64,000 nucleotides of DNA. Source: SHAN690 sp038131955. Its GTDB lineage: Bacteria; Bacteroidota; Bacteroidia; Flavobacteriales_G; Salibacteraceae. The DNA lies in NCBI GenBank assembly GCA_038131955.1, contig JAYPQK010000001.1, positions 62,001 to 126,000 of the forward strand, in the 5' to 3' direction. Position numbers and translations under genes: made by a program. Below, one piece after another: positions 31,679 through 40,364 of the stretch. The notes beneath the pieces are model-generated. The model saw nothing but the letters and a program-made list of their open reading frames with translations, did not search any database and was not told the DNA's origin. Position 1 is the first letter of the stretch, and each line of letters starts with the position of its first letter.

Positions 31679-34486
31679 ATGGCCGACGACAAAAATCTCT
31701 TCCTTCTCGACGCGTACGCCCTCATCTATAGAGCCTATTATTCCTTCATCTCCAATCCACGCGTCAGCAGCAAGGGATTGAACACTTCCGCCATGTTCGG
31801 CTTTACGATGACCCTTTGGGACTTGCTTCAAAAAGAGGATCCGACGCACATCGCCGTGGTCTTTGATCCTCCGAGTGGAGACACAGAAAACTTTCGTGTG
31901 GAGCAGTACGCCGAGTACAAGGCCAACCGCGAAGCCATGCCGGAAGACATTCGTAAGTCCATCCCTTACATCAAGGCCATCGTGAATGGTTTTCGCATTC
32001 CTACGCTCGAAGTGGAAGGCTACGAAGCGGACGACGTGATCGGAACACTTGCCAAAAAAGCAGCGCGCGCCGGATATACGGTTTACATGATGACGCCCGA
32101 TAAGGACTATGGACAATTGGTCGAAGACCGGATCTTCATGTACAAACCCGGACGGCAAGGATCAGACGTACAGATCCTAGGTCCAAAAGAAATTTGTGAG
32201 AAATACGGCATCGACCGTCCGGAACAAGTGATCGACATCTTGGGCATGATGGGTGATTCGGTTGACAACATCCCCGGAATTCCCGGTGTCGGAGAAAAGA
32301 CGGCGATCAAGTTCGTTCAGCAGTTCGGCTCCATGGAAGGTTTATACGAAAACCTCGACCAGCTCAAGGGCAAGATGAAGGAGAAGGTAGCGGACAACAA
32401 GGACCAGGCCTTCATGTCGAAGGAACTCGCCACGATCATACAAGACGTACCGATCGACCTCGACGAGGATGATATCATTCGCGAAGAACCGGACAAGGAG
32501 CGCCTAGTTGAGATCTTCACTGAATTGGAATTCCGAGGATTATCCAAACGCATCCTCGACGAAGAGATCGCCGTGACGCAAACCAGCAGCAGCGGTGGGC
32601 AACTCGATTTGTTCGGTGGTGGACGAGACGCGGTAGATTCAGGAGCTGTACATGAAGTGGAGACCGCCTCAGACCTTGAGTCATTGGAATCAGTAGACGT
32701 GGATTACAAGGCGGCCACGACAAAGGAGGAACGCGCAGAACTGATCAAAGAACTGGCCCAGACCAAGAGCTTTTGCTTTGACACGGAGACCACAGGCCTA
32801 AACTCAATCACGGCAGAGATGGTCGGAATGTCATTTTGCTGGGAAAAGGGCAACGCATGGTACGTTCCGGTTCCGGAAGACCAAGCCGAAGCCAAGGCCA
32901 TCGTACAAGAATTCAAGGAGGTCTTCGCCTCAGAGTCCGAAAAGATCGGACAGAACCTCAAGTACGACCTAGAGGTCTTGAAGCGCTATGGCATCGATGT
33001 GGGCGGCTTTCTATACGACACGATGATCGCCCACTACCTGTTGCACCCTGATATGAAGCACAACATGGACGACATGTCAGAGTACTACTTGAAGTACAAG
33101 CCCGTCTCCATCGAGTCGCTGATCGGAAAGAAAGGGGCGAAGCAAGGCAGCATGCGAGACGTAGCGCTGGGAGACATCGCTCGGTATGCATGTGAGGATG
33201 CCGACATCACCTGGAAGCTCAAGCAGGCATTGGATGAAGAGCTCAACAAGGATCACTTGGTCAAACTTTTCCGTGAGATCGAGTCGCCGTTGATCAGCGT
33301 ACTCACCGACATGGAGTTGGAGGGCATCAACCTCGACGTGGACGCTCTGCACAAGTTCTCGAAGGAACTCGACACGGAGATCGTTGACCTAAAGACGAAG
33401 ATCTTGAACCTCGCTGGCATCGACTTCAATGTGGACTCACCCAAACAGCTCGGTGAGGCATTGTTTGATCATCTCAAGATCGACGAGAAAGCAAAAAAGA
33501 CCAAGAGCGGTCAGTACGTAACGAAGGAGGATACACTCCAAAAGCTGGCCAGTCGACATGAGATCATTCCGCTCATCTTGGACTACCGTAGCGTCAAGAA
33601 ATTGAAGAGCACATACGTAGATAGCCTGCCTGAGGTCGTCAATCCGGAAACGGGTCATATCCACACCAACTACATGCAGACCGTCGCGGCCACCGGACGA
33701 CTCTCATCGACCAGTCCGAACCTGCAGAACATTCCTATCCGAACCGAACGCGGCCGTTACATCCGAAAAGCGTTCATTCCTCGATCCGAAGACTACGTCA
33801 TCCTCGCCGCTGACTACTCCCAAGTGGAGTTGCGCATCATCGCCGCACTCAGTGAAGACGAAGGGATGATCCAGGCGTTCAAGGATGGGCTAGACATTCA
33901 CGCTGCGACGGCCGCCAAGGTCTTTGATGTCAGCATCGATAAGGTTACGCGCGAACAGCGCAGCAAGGCAAAAGCCGTCAACTTCGGCATCGCCTACGGT
34001 CAGGGTGCCTTTGGACTCGCTGACAATCTGAACATCTCTCGTGGTGAAGCTCGTGAGATCATCGAGAACTATTTCAATCAGTTTCCGGGCATCGAGAAGT
34101 TCAAAGAAATGGCGATCGAGAAAGCAAGGGAAAAGGGCTATGCGGAAACGCTGTTGGGACGACGACGATACCTACCCGACATCACTTCGCAGAACGGGAC
34201 CGTTCGCGCCGCTGCGGAACGAAACGCGATCAACGCACCGATCCAAGGTTCGGCTGCCGACATCATCAAACTAGCGATGATCGAGATCCACGAACGTTTC
34301 AAGAAAGAAGGATTCAAGTCAAAAATGCTCTTGCAAGTGCATGACGAATTGGTTTTTGATGCGCACAAGGACGAACTCGAAACCATCACTCCGCTCATTC
34401 GTACAATGATGGAAAATGCTTACACCATCGCGGTTCCTTTAATTGTTGACATCAACCATGGTAACAATTGGTTGGAAGCACATTAG
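31679..34486 (+). CDS. polA: DNA polymerase I
   Basis: A 935-residue family A polymerase for repair and Okazaki fragment processing. The 5'-3' exonuclease domain opens the protein (LFLLDAYALIYRAYYSF, then VEGYEADDVIGTLAKKA and PGIPGVGEKTAIKFVQQFG). The 3'-5' proofreading domain retains its acidic motif (FCFDTETTGLNSITAEMVG near residue 365) and HNMDDMSEYYLKYKP, so proofreading is probably active. Polymerase motifs A, B and C are ILAADYSQVELRIIAALS, RSKAKAVNFGIAYGQGAFGL and LLQVHDELVFDA. The ATG at 31679 was chosen over upstream frame because it begins the conserved domain and follows a -7-like box. Confidence 0.97.
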   Translation: MADDKNLFLLDAYALIYRAYYSFISNPRVSSKGLNTSAMFGFTMTLWDLLQKEDPTHIAVVFDPPSGDTENFRVEQYAEYKANREAMPEDIRKSIPYIKAIVNGFRIPTLEVEGYEADDVIGTLAKKAARAGYTVYMMTPDKDYGQLVEDRIFMYKPGRQGSDVQILGPKEICEKYGIDRPEQVIDILGMMGDSVDNIPGIPGVGEKTAIKFVQQFGSMEGLYENLDQLKGKMKEKVADNKDQAFMSKELATIIQDVPIDLDEDDIIREEPDKERLVEIFTELEFRGLSKRILDEEIAVTQTSSSGGQLDLFGGGRDAVDSGAVHEVETASDLESLESVDVDYKAATTKEERAELIKELAQTKSFCFDTETTGLNSITAEMVGMSFCWEKGNAWYVPVPEDQAEAKAIVQEFKEVFASESEKIGQNLKYDLEVLKRYGIDVGGFLYDTMIAHYLLHPDMKHNMDDMSEYYLKYKPVSIESLIGKKGAKQGSMRDVALGDIARYACEDADITWKLKQALDEELNKDHLVKLFREIESPLISVLTDMELEGINLDVDALHKFSKELDTEIVDLKTKILNLAGIDFNVDSPKQLGEALFDHLKIDEKAKKTKSGQYVTKEDTLQKLASRHEIIPLILDYRSVKKLKSTYVDSLPEVVNPETGHIHTNYMQTVAATGRLSSTSPNLQNIPIRTERGRYIRKAFIPRSEDYVILAADYSQVELRIIAALSEDEGMIQAFKDGLDIHAATAAKVFDVSIDKVTREQRSKAKAVNFGIAYGQGAFGLADNLNISRGEAREIIENYFNQFPGIEKFKEMAIEKAREKGYAETLLGRRRYLPDITSQNGTVRAAAERNAINAPIQGSAADIIKLAMIEIHERFKKEGFKSKMLLQVHDELVFDAHKDELETITPLIRTMMENAYTIAVPLIVDINHGNNWLEAH

Positions 34487-34532
34487 TATTCTGAGCCTAC
34501 AACACCTATGTTTGTTTCAATCTGGGAAAATT

Positions 34533-35441
34533 ATGAGAACCTCTAACCTACTTCTCGCCATTTTGGCCACGGCCATACTATCGGCCTGCGGGGGAGAAAA
34601 AGCTGAAACGGCAGCTCCAAAACAGGCCGCATCTGACATTGACACGTCAATGATCAAGGAGGAAATCGGCGCAGAACTTTATGACCGTACAAAGTCGATG
34701 TTCTACGCCATGCCCACCCCGCTTGAACTTCAGTCGCTGATCGAGCAATCGGGAGGATTTTTCCGCGAAGATCTTTTGGCAGACCCTCAGAAGTCAACCG
34801 ATTACCAAACCAAAGAGCAAGAAGCATTTGCCTTGGGCGTCTTTGGAACAGACATGAGCTATTCCACCGTGTTCGACCAGCAACAAGATGCTTTGCTTTA
34901 CATGGCAGCTGCCCAGCGCGTGGCGAAGAAGATGGGTATTCGTGATCCGTTCAACGCAACCCTGATGGAACGGGCCGATAAGAATCAAGCGAACAAGGAC
35001 TCCATGCTCCTGATCGTCTCAGAGATCTATTGGGAACTCAACAGTCAACTACAGGACGAGAATCGCAACCAAATCGGCTTGATCGTACTTGCCGCCGGAT
35101 GGGTGGAGGGAGTTTTCCTCGGTTCAAAGATCCTGGAAGAAGGAAGTCCAAACCCGGAAATGGAACGCGTGATCGCGGACCAGCGATTCATCGCTTCCCA
35201 ATTGGACGCTCTGTTTAAGGACTACGCCAACGACCCCTTCATCGCACAGACGGAATCTCGGTTCCGTCCACTGGTAGATCGACTTCTTGCCTTGCCGGTT
35301 TCAGAGAGCCCTACCACTACTCGTAAAGAAGGAGGCAAGACCGTCATCGGAGGAGCAACCACGGTAGACTACACTCAGGAGGACCTAGCTGACATCACTC
35401 GCATCGCCGAAGAAACCCGTAATAACATCATGGCGCTATGA
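34533..35441 (+). CDS. Lipoprotein of unknown function
   Basis: A 302-residue protein with a lipoprotein signal (LLLAILATAILSAC, lipobox LSAC). The mature part is acidic, largely helical, and has no transmembrane segment; FALGVFGTDMSYSTVFDQQQ and AAQRVAKKMGIRDP near residue 110 are the most conserved-looking blocks. It resembles uncharacterised Bacteroidota lipoproteins. A longer frame begins inside polA, but the ATG at 34533 gives the signal peptide. Its stop overlaps the start of another exported protein, so the two are probably made together and act in the envelope. Confidence 0.75.
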   Translation: MRTSNLLLAILATAILSACGGEKAETAAPKQAASDIDTSMIKEEIGAELYDRTKSMFYAMPTPLELQSLIEQSGGFFREDLLADPQKSTDYQTKEQEAFALGVFGTDMSYSTVFDQQQDALLYMAAAQRVAKKMGIRDPFNATLMERADKNQANKDSMLLIVSEIYWELNSQLQDENRNQIGLIVLAAGWVEGVFLGSKILEEGSPNPEMERVIADQRFIASQLDALFKDYANDPFIAQTESRFRPLVDRLLALPVSESPTTTRKEGGKTVIGGATTVDYTQEDLADITRIAEETRNNIMAL

Positions 35442-35881
35442 GAACCATCCTACCTACTCTCCTACTGATCGTTACTACGCTAGGGTTTTCTAACCAAGCA
35501 GATGCTCAATGCAAGTCATTCACCAAGCGCATGTGTCTTTCCGAACTCGAAGGCTACACCAACAACGGGCAATACAATGGCGCGGTCCTCTTCGAAGGCG
35601 AAGCCGCCTCGTTGGTACAGACCTTTTATTCGGGCAAAAACTACCGACTTTATGTCTGTGCTCACGAGGCTATCAGTGACAGCCTTTACTATGAAGTAAG
35701 GGACTACAAGAAGACTCTGATCCATACAAGCAAAGGAGCAGAATCGAACATCTTCGACTTCAGCGTAGAGTCTACTCAACAACTCTATCTCACCATCAAG
35801 GTTCCGGATATGGGTACCGGCAACGAGTTGAAGAAGAACGGATGCGTATCTGTTCTCGTCGGTTTTAAGGAAGAGAATTAA
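35438..35881 (+). CDS. Small exported protein of unknown function
   Basis: A 147-residue protein with a signal peptide (ILPTLLLIVTTLGFSNQADA) and a mature domain of about 124 residues rich in beta-strand-forming sequence. It has four cysteines, in CKSFTKRMCLSELEGY, RLYVCAHEA and KKNGCVSVLV, which could form two disulfides in the periplasm. The start overlaps the upstream lipoprotein stop (ATGA). Similar small proteins occur in Bacteroidota without known function. Partnership with the lipoprotein is inferred only from the overlap. Confidence 0.7.
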   Translation: MRTILPTLLLIVTTLGFSNQADAQCKSFTKRMCLSELEGYTNNGQYNGAVLFEGEAASLVQTFYSGKNYRLYVCAHEAISDSLYYEVRDYKKTLIHTSKGAESNIFDFSVESTQQLYLTIKVPDMGTGNELKKNGCVSVLVGFKEEN

Positions 35882-35915
35882 AACCGGCTTCATTCCTTAT
35901 TCTAGCTAGTGTGCG

Positions 35916-35923
35916 TAATATTG
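35916..35923 (+). promoter_or_regulatory. Predicted -7 box of the yicC-gmk-nadD operon
   Basis: TAATATTG is one base from TAnnTTTG and ends four bases before the yicC ATG, implying a very short or absent leader. Confidence 0.45.
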
Positions 35924-35927
35924 CGCC

Positions 35928-36812
35928 ATGACCTATTCCATGACAGGCTATGGGAAGTACGTGTGCCAATACCAAGGCCGCGCATTGACCATTGAAGTAC
36001 GCACCCTCAACAGCAAGCAGGGCGACATCAACGTGCGCATGCCTTCTATCTATCGTGAGAAGGAACTTGAACTGCGAGACATGATCTCACAGCGACTCGA
36101 ACGCGGAAAGGTCGACCTGAGTATCCAACGTGATCTGGCAGAGGAAGAAGTTACCAGCGAGGTCAACGAAGCCATGGTAGAAAAGTACTACTCCATGATC
36201 AAGCGCATGGAGGGCAAGATCGAAGGAGAATCCTCAAAAGACGCCGTAGACTACCTCTCCCTCATCTTCAAGCTACCCGACGTGTTGCGACCCGTCACCG
36301 AGCAGTTGGAAGAAGAAGAATTCGAAGTGGTTCGCGCCGGACTCAAAGAATGCTTGGATGCCTTATTGGACTTCCGCGCGCAGGAAGGCAAGAAACTCGA
36401 GGGCGTATTAAAAGCAAGCACCGAATCGATCCTTCAGCTTCTGAAAGATGTCGAACCGCTTGAAAAAGAACGGATGGAACGCATTCGTGCACGCATCACA
36501 AACAATATGGGAGAAGAGGCAGAGTCGCCCTCCTTCGACCCGGATCGATTTGAGCAAGAGCTGATCTACTACCTCGAAAAGCTAGACATCACTGAAGAAA
36601 AGGTTCGACTCAAAGCTCACTGCGACTACTTCCTGAAGACCTTGGCGGAAGAAGAGATCAAGGGAAAAAAGCTTTCATTCATCGCTCAAGAAATGGGCCG
36701 TGAGATCAACACTTTAGGCAGTAAAGCGCAGCACTCAGACATGCAGCGTGTGGTGGTCAACATGAAAGACGAATTAGAAAAGATCAAGGAACAGGTACTG
36801 AACGTACTGTAG
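35928..36812 (+). CDS. YicC/YloC-family endoribonuclease
   Basis: A 294-residue member of the YicC family, recently linked to ribonuclease activity and small RNA turnover in other bacteria. The N-terminal block SMTGYGKYVCQYQGRALTIE with RTLNSKQGDINVRMP, the central acidic helical part and the C-terminal signature FIAQEMGREINTLGSKAQHS are all present. It is immediately followed by guanylate kinase with a two-base gap, an arrangement widely conserved in Bacteroidota and Proteobacteria. The biological reason for the yicC-gmk pairing is not established. Confidence 0.92.
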   Translation: MTYSMTGYGKYVCQYQGRALTIEVRTLNSKQGDINVRMPSIYREKELELRDMISQRLERGKVDLSIQRDLAEEEVTSEVNEAMVEKYYSMIKRMEGKIEGESSKDAVDYLSLIFKLPDVLRPVTEQLEEEEFEVVRAGLKECLDALLDFRAQEGKKLEGVLKASTESILQLLKDVEPLEKERMERIRARITNNMGEEAESPSFDPDRFEQELIYYLEKLDITEEKVRLKAHCDYFLKTLAEEEIKGKKLSFIAQEMGREINTLGSKAQHSDMQRVVVNMKDELEKIKEQVLNVL

Positions 36813-36814
36813 GC

Positions 36815-37396
36815 ATGAGCGAACTCAATCCCCACGGAAAAGCGATCATCTTCTCTGCTCCCTCTGGCTCCGGCAAGACCACTATCGTGCGCGCTTTGCT
36901 CGATGCCGGCCTACTTCTGGAGTTTTCTATCTCTGCTACCAGCAGAGCACCTCGAGGAACCGAGAAGGATGGCGTTGACTACTACTTCTTGGGCATCAAC
37001 GGCTTCAAAGAGAAGATCGATCAAGATGCCTTGCTCGAATGGGAAGAGGTGTATGTGGACCAATTTTACGGAACCCTCAAGAGCGAAACCGACCGGATTT
37101 GGGATAATGGAAACGCCGTCGTCTTCGACGTTGACGTCTATGGCGGCATCGAGCTGAAAAAGATCCTCGGCGATCAAGCCTTGGCCATCTTTATCCAACC
37201 CCCTTCCATCGAGGAATTGGAGCGAAGACTACGAGGTCGAAATACCGAATCAGAAGAAAAGATCGCACAGCGCCTATCCAAGGCCAATGAGGAGTTGGAA
37301 CAGGGAGAAGCCTTTGACACCACCATCGTCAATGAAGATCTGGAGAAAGCGATCTACGAAACAAAAGCCGTTGTACTGGAGTTTTTAAGAGGATGA
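36815..37396 (+). CDS. gmk: Guanylate kinase
   Basis: Phosphorylates GMP to GDP for nucleic acid and (p)ppGpp synthesis. The P-loop is IIFSAPSGSGKTTIVRALL at residues 10-28, followed by the GMP-binding ISATSRAPRGTEKDGVDYYF. YVDQFYGTLKSETDRIWDNG and the lid region RLRGRNTESEEKIAQRL are typical. At 193 residues it is complete. It overlaps nadD by four bases. Confidence 0.96.
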   Translation: MSELNPHGKAIIFSAPSGSGKTTIVRALLDAGLLLEFSISATSRAPRGTEKDGVDYYFLGINGFKEKIDQDALLEWEEVYVDQFYGTLKSETDRIWDNGNAVVFDVDVYGGIELKKILGDQALAIFIQPPSIEELERRLRGRNTESEEKIAQRLSKANEELEQGEAFDTTIVNEDLEKAIYETKAVVLEFLRG

Positions 37397-37998
37397 GTAA
37401 GAAGGTCGGACTATACTTTGGAACCTACAATCCGATCCATGTGGGTCATTTGATCATCGCCAATCACATGGTGCAGTACGCAGAGCTGGATGAGCTGTGG
37501 TTTGTCGTGACACCGCAGAATCCGCTTAAGCCAAAGGCCTCCTTGCTCGCCGACTACCACCGTTTGGCTTTGGTGCAGATTGCCGTAGACAATAACTTCA
37601 AGTTGCGGGCTAGCAATATCGAGTTCAGCCTTCCCCAGCCTTCCTATACGATCCATACCCTCGTGGCCTTGAAGGAAAAACACCCGGAGTACGATTTCAC
37701 GATCATCATGGGTGAAGACAACCTCAACACCTTTCCCAAGTGGAAGAACTACGAGCAGATCCTAGAAGACTATTCCATCTTGGTCTATCCAAGGGTAGAA
37801 AGCGATGAAAACCTAAGCGTCAGGGTCGAGGGCCGCAGTGACCTCTTAGAACACCCCAAAGTGACCATGGTCGACGCCCCCTTGATGAAGATCTCCGCTA
37901 GCTTCATACGCAAGGCCATCAACCAAGGCAAGGACGTACGCTACCTCCTCACCGAACCCGTACTTAAGTACGTGGATGAGATGAATTTCTATCGGTAA
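37393..37998 (+). CDS. nadD: Nicotinate-nucleotide adenylyltransferase
   Basis: Forms nicotinic acid adenine dinucleotide in NAD synthesis. The nucleotidyltransferase motif is GTYNPIHVGHLIIANHM near residue 9 (HxGH), the substrate region is VVTPQNPLKPKASLLADYHR, and the late ISASFIRKAI provides the SxxxR phosphate contact. The 201-residue length is normal. It is the third gene of yicC-gmk-nadD, an order common in Flavobacteriales. Confidence 0.95.
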   Translation: MSKKVGLYFGTYNPIHVGHLIIANHMVQYAELDELWFVVTPQNPLKPKASLLADYHRLALVQIAVDNNFKLRASNIEFSLPQPSYTIHTLVALKEKHPEYDFTIIMGEDNLNTFPKWKNYEQILEDYSILVYPRVESDENLSVRVEGRSDLLEHPKVTMVDAPLMKISASFIRKAINQGKDVRYLLTEPVLKYVDEMNFYR

Positions 37999-38110
37999 GC
38001 GTTCAGCTATCAGTTCAGCTTTCAGCTTTCGGGAGGACTTCTTGCTCGCACTGATCGCTGATTGCCGTTCACTATTTGACAATTTGACTATTTAACCAAT
38101 AAACCACTCG
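37999..38110. repeat. Repeat block between nadD and thiL
   Basis: The gap starts with TCAGCTATCAGTTCAGCTTTC (38003-38023), related to the AGCTGTCGGCTATCAGCTG family, and continues with ACTATTTGACAATTTGACT and TATTTAACCAATAAACCA at 38071-38106, the same tandem family seen at 1381. The final bases include GACCTTTG (38117-38124), a weak -7 candidate for thiL. No gene is seen. Confidence 0.6.
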
Positions 38111-38144
38111 AATCCCGACCTTTGCACTCCCAAAAGCAAGAACC

Positions 38145-39170
38145 ATGAGCGACCACACAGAACTGAGCGACCTAGGAGAATTCGGATTGATCGAGCACCT
38201 GACGAAGAACATTCAGCACGCACAGCCATCCACCGTACGTGGTGTGGGGGATGATGCGGCCGTCATCGATCGCGGAGATCACTATGAGCTTGTCAGCACG
38301 GACCTTTTGGTAGAAGGCGTGCACTTCGACATGAGCTACACACCCCTGAAGCACTTGGGATACAAGGCCATTGCTGTTAATGTTTCTGACATCTGCGCAA
38401 TGAACGGCGTATGCGAGCAAGTTACGGTGAGCATCGCGGCTTCGAATCGATTCTCGGTAGAGGCATTGGAAGAGGTTTACGAGGGCATGCTCACCGCATG
38501 CAAGGCATACAACGTTGACCTGGTAGGAGGTGACACCTCATCCAGTCTCTCAGGTCTCGTGATCAGCGTCACCGCCATCGGTAGAGTGGCCAAGGACAAG
38601 ATCGCTTATCGATCTGGCGCGAAGGAGCACGACCTGCTCTGCGTAACCGGAGACCTCGGTGCTTCCTATATCGGACTACAGATCCTCGAGCGTGAAAAGC
38701 AGATCTGGAAGGAGAATCCGGATGTGCAGCCCGACCTTGAAGGGCACGACTATGTACTCGAGCGTTTTCTCAAGCCAGAAGCAAGGGTAGATATTATTGC
38801 GGCACTCGCGGAAAAGGACATCATTCCAACTTCCATGATGGACATATCGGATGGATTGGGATCGGAGGTATTACACATCTGCAAGCAGAGCAATTGCGGA
38901 GCCAAGGTATTTGAAGAAAAGCTGCCTATCGACGCCACTACCGCGACCCAGGCCAAGGAATTCAACATCGAACCCTCGCTTTGCGCCATGAACGGCGGCG
39001 AAGACTACGAGTTACTCTTTACGGTGAACCAAAAGGATTTCGAGAAGGTCAACGTGATGGAGGGAGTTCACATCATCGGACACATCGCCGATGCCACTGA
39101 AGGAGCCGCGGTAGTATATCCTCGTGGAGAGGAGATCTACATCAAAGCACAAGGCTGGAAGGCGTTCTAG
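38145..39170 (+). CDS. thiL: Thiamine-monophosphate kinase
   Basis: Phosphorylates thiamine monophosphate to the active diphosphate. The AIR synthase-like fold shows GVGDDAAVIDRG near residue 31 with the metal-binding aspartates, STDLLVEGVHFDMSYTPLKH near residue 50, and VDLVGGDTSSSLSGLVISV near residue 125. SMMDISDGLGSEVLHICKQ and CAMNGGEDYELLFTV complete the pattern. At 341 residues it is full length. It stands alone, facing a decayed gene on the other strand. Confidence 0.95.
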   Translation: MSDHTELSDLGEFGLIEHLTKNIQHAQPSTVRGVGDDAAVIDRGDHYELVSTDLLVEGVHFDMSYTPLKHLGYKAIAVNVSDICAMNGVCEQVTVSIAASNRFSVEALEEVYEGMLTACKAYNVDLVGGDTSSSLSGLVISVTAIGRVAKDKIAYRSGAKEHDLLCVTGDLGASYIGLQILEREKQIWKENPDVQPDLEGHDYVLERFLKPEARVDIIAALAEKDIIPTSMMDISDGLGSEVLHICKQSNCGAKVFEEKLPIDATTATQAKEFNIEPSLCAMNGGEDYELLFTVNQKDFEKVNVMEGVHIIGHIADATEGAAVVYPRGEEIYIKAQGWKAF

Positions 39171-39207
39171 GTCCGCCTTCCATTGCACTTGGCTCTTTTC
39201 AAGGAGA

Positions 39208-39498
39208 TCAGAATAACTTGATCGCCATGAAAAGCACGTCTACTAACAGCGCCAGTACCGTTGATCAGACGATCCATTTCATCGGAGCGACCGCCAACAT
39301 CAAAGAGAGGGAAAGCATCGTCAAGCCAGCAATGATGCCGATCTACCACAGATGATCGCGAGCAAACATGCCCACCGTGATGCCACCTACGATTCCGATC
39401 AGCAAGAAGCCTACGGAAATAATCGAAAATCGATCAAATTCGGCATTCTCTAAACGGGTCAAAATATTCCCTCCTCGGGTAGTTTCTTGAGATTCCAT
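39208..39498 (-). pseudogene. Small membrane protein gene with two internal stops
   Basis: Reading leftwards from the ATG at 39498, one frame of 97 codons encodes MESQETTRGGNILTRLENAE, then a membrane segment (IISVGFLLIGIVGGITVGMF), a TAG at codon 52 (39343-39345), a second membrane segment (IGIIAGLTMLSLSLMLAVAP), a TGA at codon 78 (39265-39267), and a third hydrophobic stretch (LALLVDVLFMAIKLF) before the final TGA at 39208-39210. The frame holds throughout, and its hydrophobic pattern is regular, so this is a recently disabled gene for a three-helix membrane protein of about 96 residues rather than noise. Function unknown. It is divergent from the universal stress gene. Confidence 0.7.
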
Positions 39499-39614
39499 GG
39501 TGTTTGAATTGAAGGTTTCGGAAAAGAAGGGGCATCTCGTTGGGCCTCCGATTGACGGTAGTTAGACACAAACTTGACATTCGTCAGAACGCGATGAAAA
39601 TGAGCACGTTCGCT

Positions 39615-39622
39615 TAGCTTTG
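39615..39622 (+). promoter_or_regulatory. Predicted -7 box of the universal stress gene
   Basis: TAGCTTTG exactly fits TAnnTTTG and lies 19 bases before the ATG at 39642. No convincing -33 element is seen at the expected distance. Confidence 0.5.
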
Positions 39623-39641
39623 ATAGGTAAGACTAGAAGCC

Positions 39642-40079
39642 ATGAAGAACATCTTAGTTGCCATAGAATTTGACGAGCACACTCCCGCTTTCATCGACTA
39701 TGCCGTTATGATCGCGAAGCCCTTTGACGCTAAGCTCTGGCTGGTCCACATTGCCGAGGCCGAACCGGACTTTGTGGGATACAACGAGGGTCCAAAGTAC
39801 ATCCGCGACACGTTCGCCCAAGAACTGAGAAAGGAGCATCGACATCTACAGGATATCTGCGATGAGATCAAAAAAGAAGGTATGGAAGCGGAGGGGTTGA
39901 TGATCCAAGGTCCGACCATTGAAATGCTCCTGGAGGAAGCTGACAAACTCGAAGTAGACATGATCATCACGGCCACCCATCACCGAAGCTTCATCTACAA
40001 AGCCTTCATCGGAAGCGTTTCGACTGAACTCTTCGAGCGCAGCAATATCCCACTGCTGGTCTATCCGGTTTCGGAATAA
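39642..40079 (+). CDS. Universal stress protein (UspA family)
   Basis: A 145-residue single-domain Usp. It opens with NILVAIEFDEHTPAFIDYAV, contains VDMIITATHHRSFIYKAFIG near residue 108, and ends with VSTELFERSNIPLLVYPVS. The ATP-binding form of the family has GxxGxxxxxxxxGS; here the segment reads THHRSFIYKAFIGSVS, so the first glycines are absent and nucleotide binding is uncertain. Such proteins help survival in stress and starvation. It is monocistronic, with its own promoter and a hairpin behind it. Confidence 0.88.
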   Translation: MKNILVAIEFDEHTPAFIDYAVMIAKPFDAKLWLVHIAEAEPDFVGYNEGPKYIRDTFAQELRKEHRHLQDICDEIKKEGMEAEGLMIQGPTIEMLLEEADKLEVDMIITATHHRSFIYKAFIGSVSTELFERSNIPLLVYPVSE

Positions 40080-40148
40080 GACCGCCTACAGCCGCTAAAC
40101 TCGAACTGACCGAATTCAGCCACAGATAGGAGCCATGCTAAAAGAGTA

Positions 40149-40173
40149 AAGGCCAGCTTCGTGAGCTGGCCTT
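40149..40173 (+). terminator. Hairpin terminator behind the universal stress gene
   Basis: AAGGCCAGCT (40149-40158) pairs perfectly with AGCTGGCCTT (40164-40173) around the loop TCGTG. There is no T tract after it, though the mirrored AA/TT edges could serve in either direction. It also faces the convergent hydrolase gene at 40365. Confidence 0.65.
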
Positions 40174-40364
40174 GGCGTATCTATAGGGAGGTTTGATCTT
40201 CTCTGAGGAATTTGAGCTGCAATCGTACCTCCAATGCGGACTATGTTGGTGAATCGTCGGGCTTGTTTGGCTTCTCCCTTGATTCATGACCAAAGGTGTA
40301 GATCAGAAAGGCATAGAAGTATGACGAGGGATACGCGAAATAATGACAAGGGTCATTCCTTTCA
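40174..40364. other. Non-coding gap, no recognised feature
   Basis: The stretch from the hairpin at 40149 to the end of the convergent alpha/beta hydrolase holds no gene I can recognise on either strand. A small palindrome AATGACAAGGGTCATT lies at 40341-40356 close to the hydrolase stop and may be its terminator. Short open frames of 40-70 codons on both strands have no recognisable features. Confidence 0.5.

Noticed and set aside
31502..32158. A 218-codon minus-strand frame
   Set aside because: It covers the end of the PAP2 gene and the start of polA in antisense; both sense genes are well supported.
39167..39349. A 60-codon minus-strand frame starting at 39349
   Set aside because: It overlaps the membrane-protein remnant in another frame and lacks its hydrophobic pattern, so the remnant frame at 39208-39498 is the better reading.
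39208..39498. Stop-codon reassignment or selenocysteine to explain in-frame stops
   Set aside because: TGA and TAG both occur as ordinary terminators of intact genes in the window, and no SECIS-like element was seen; decay is simpler.
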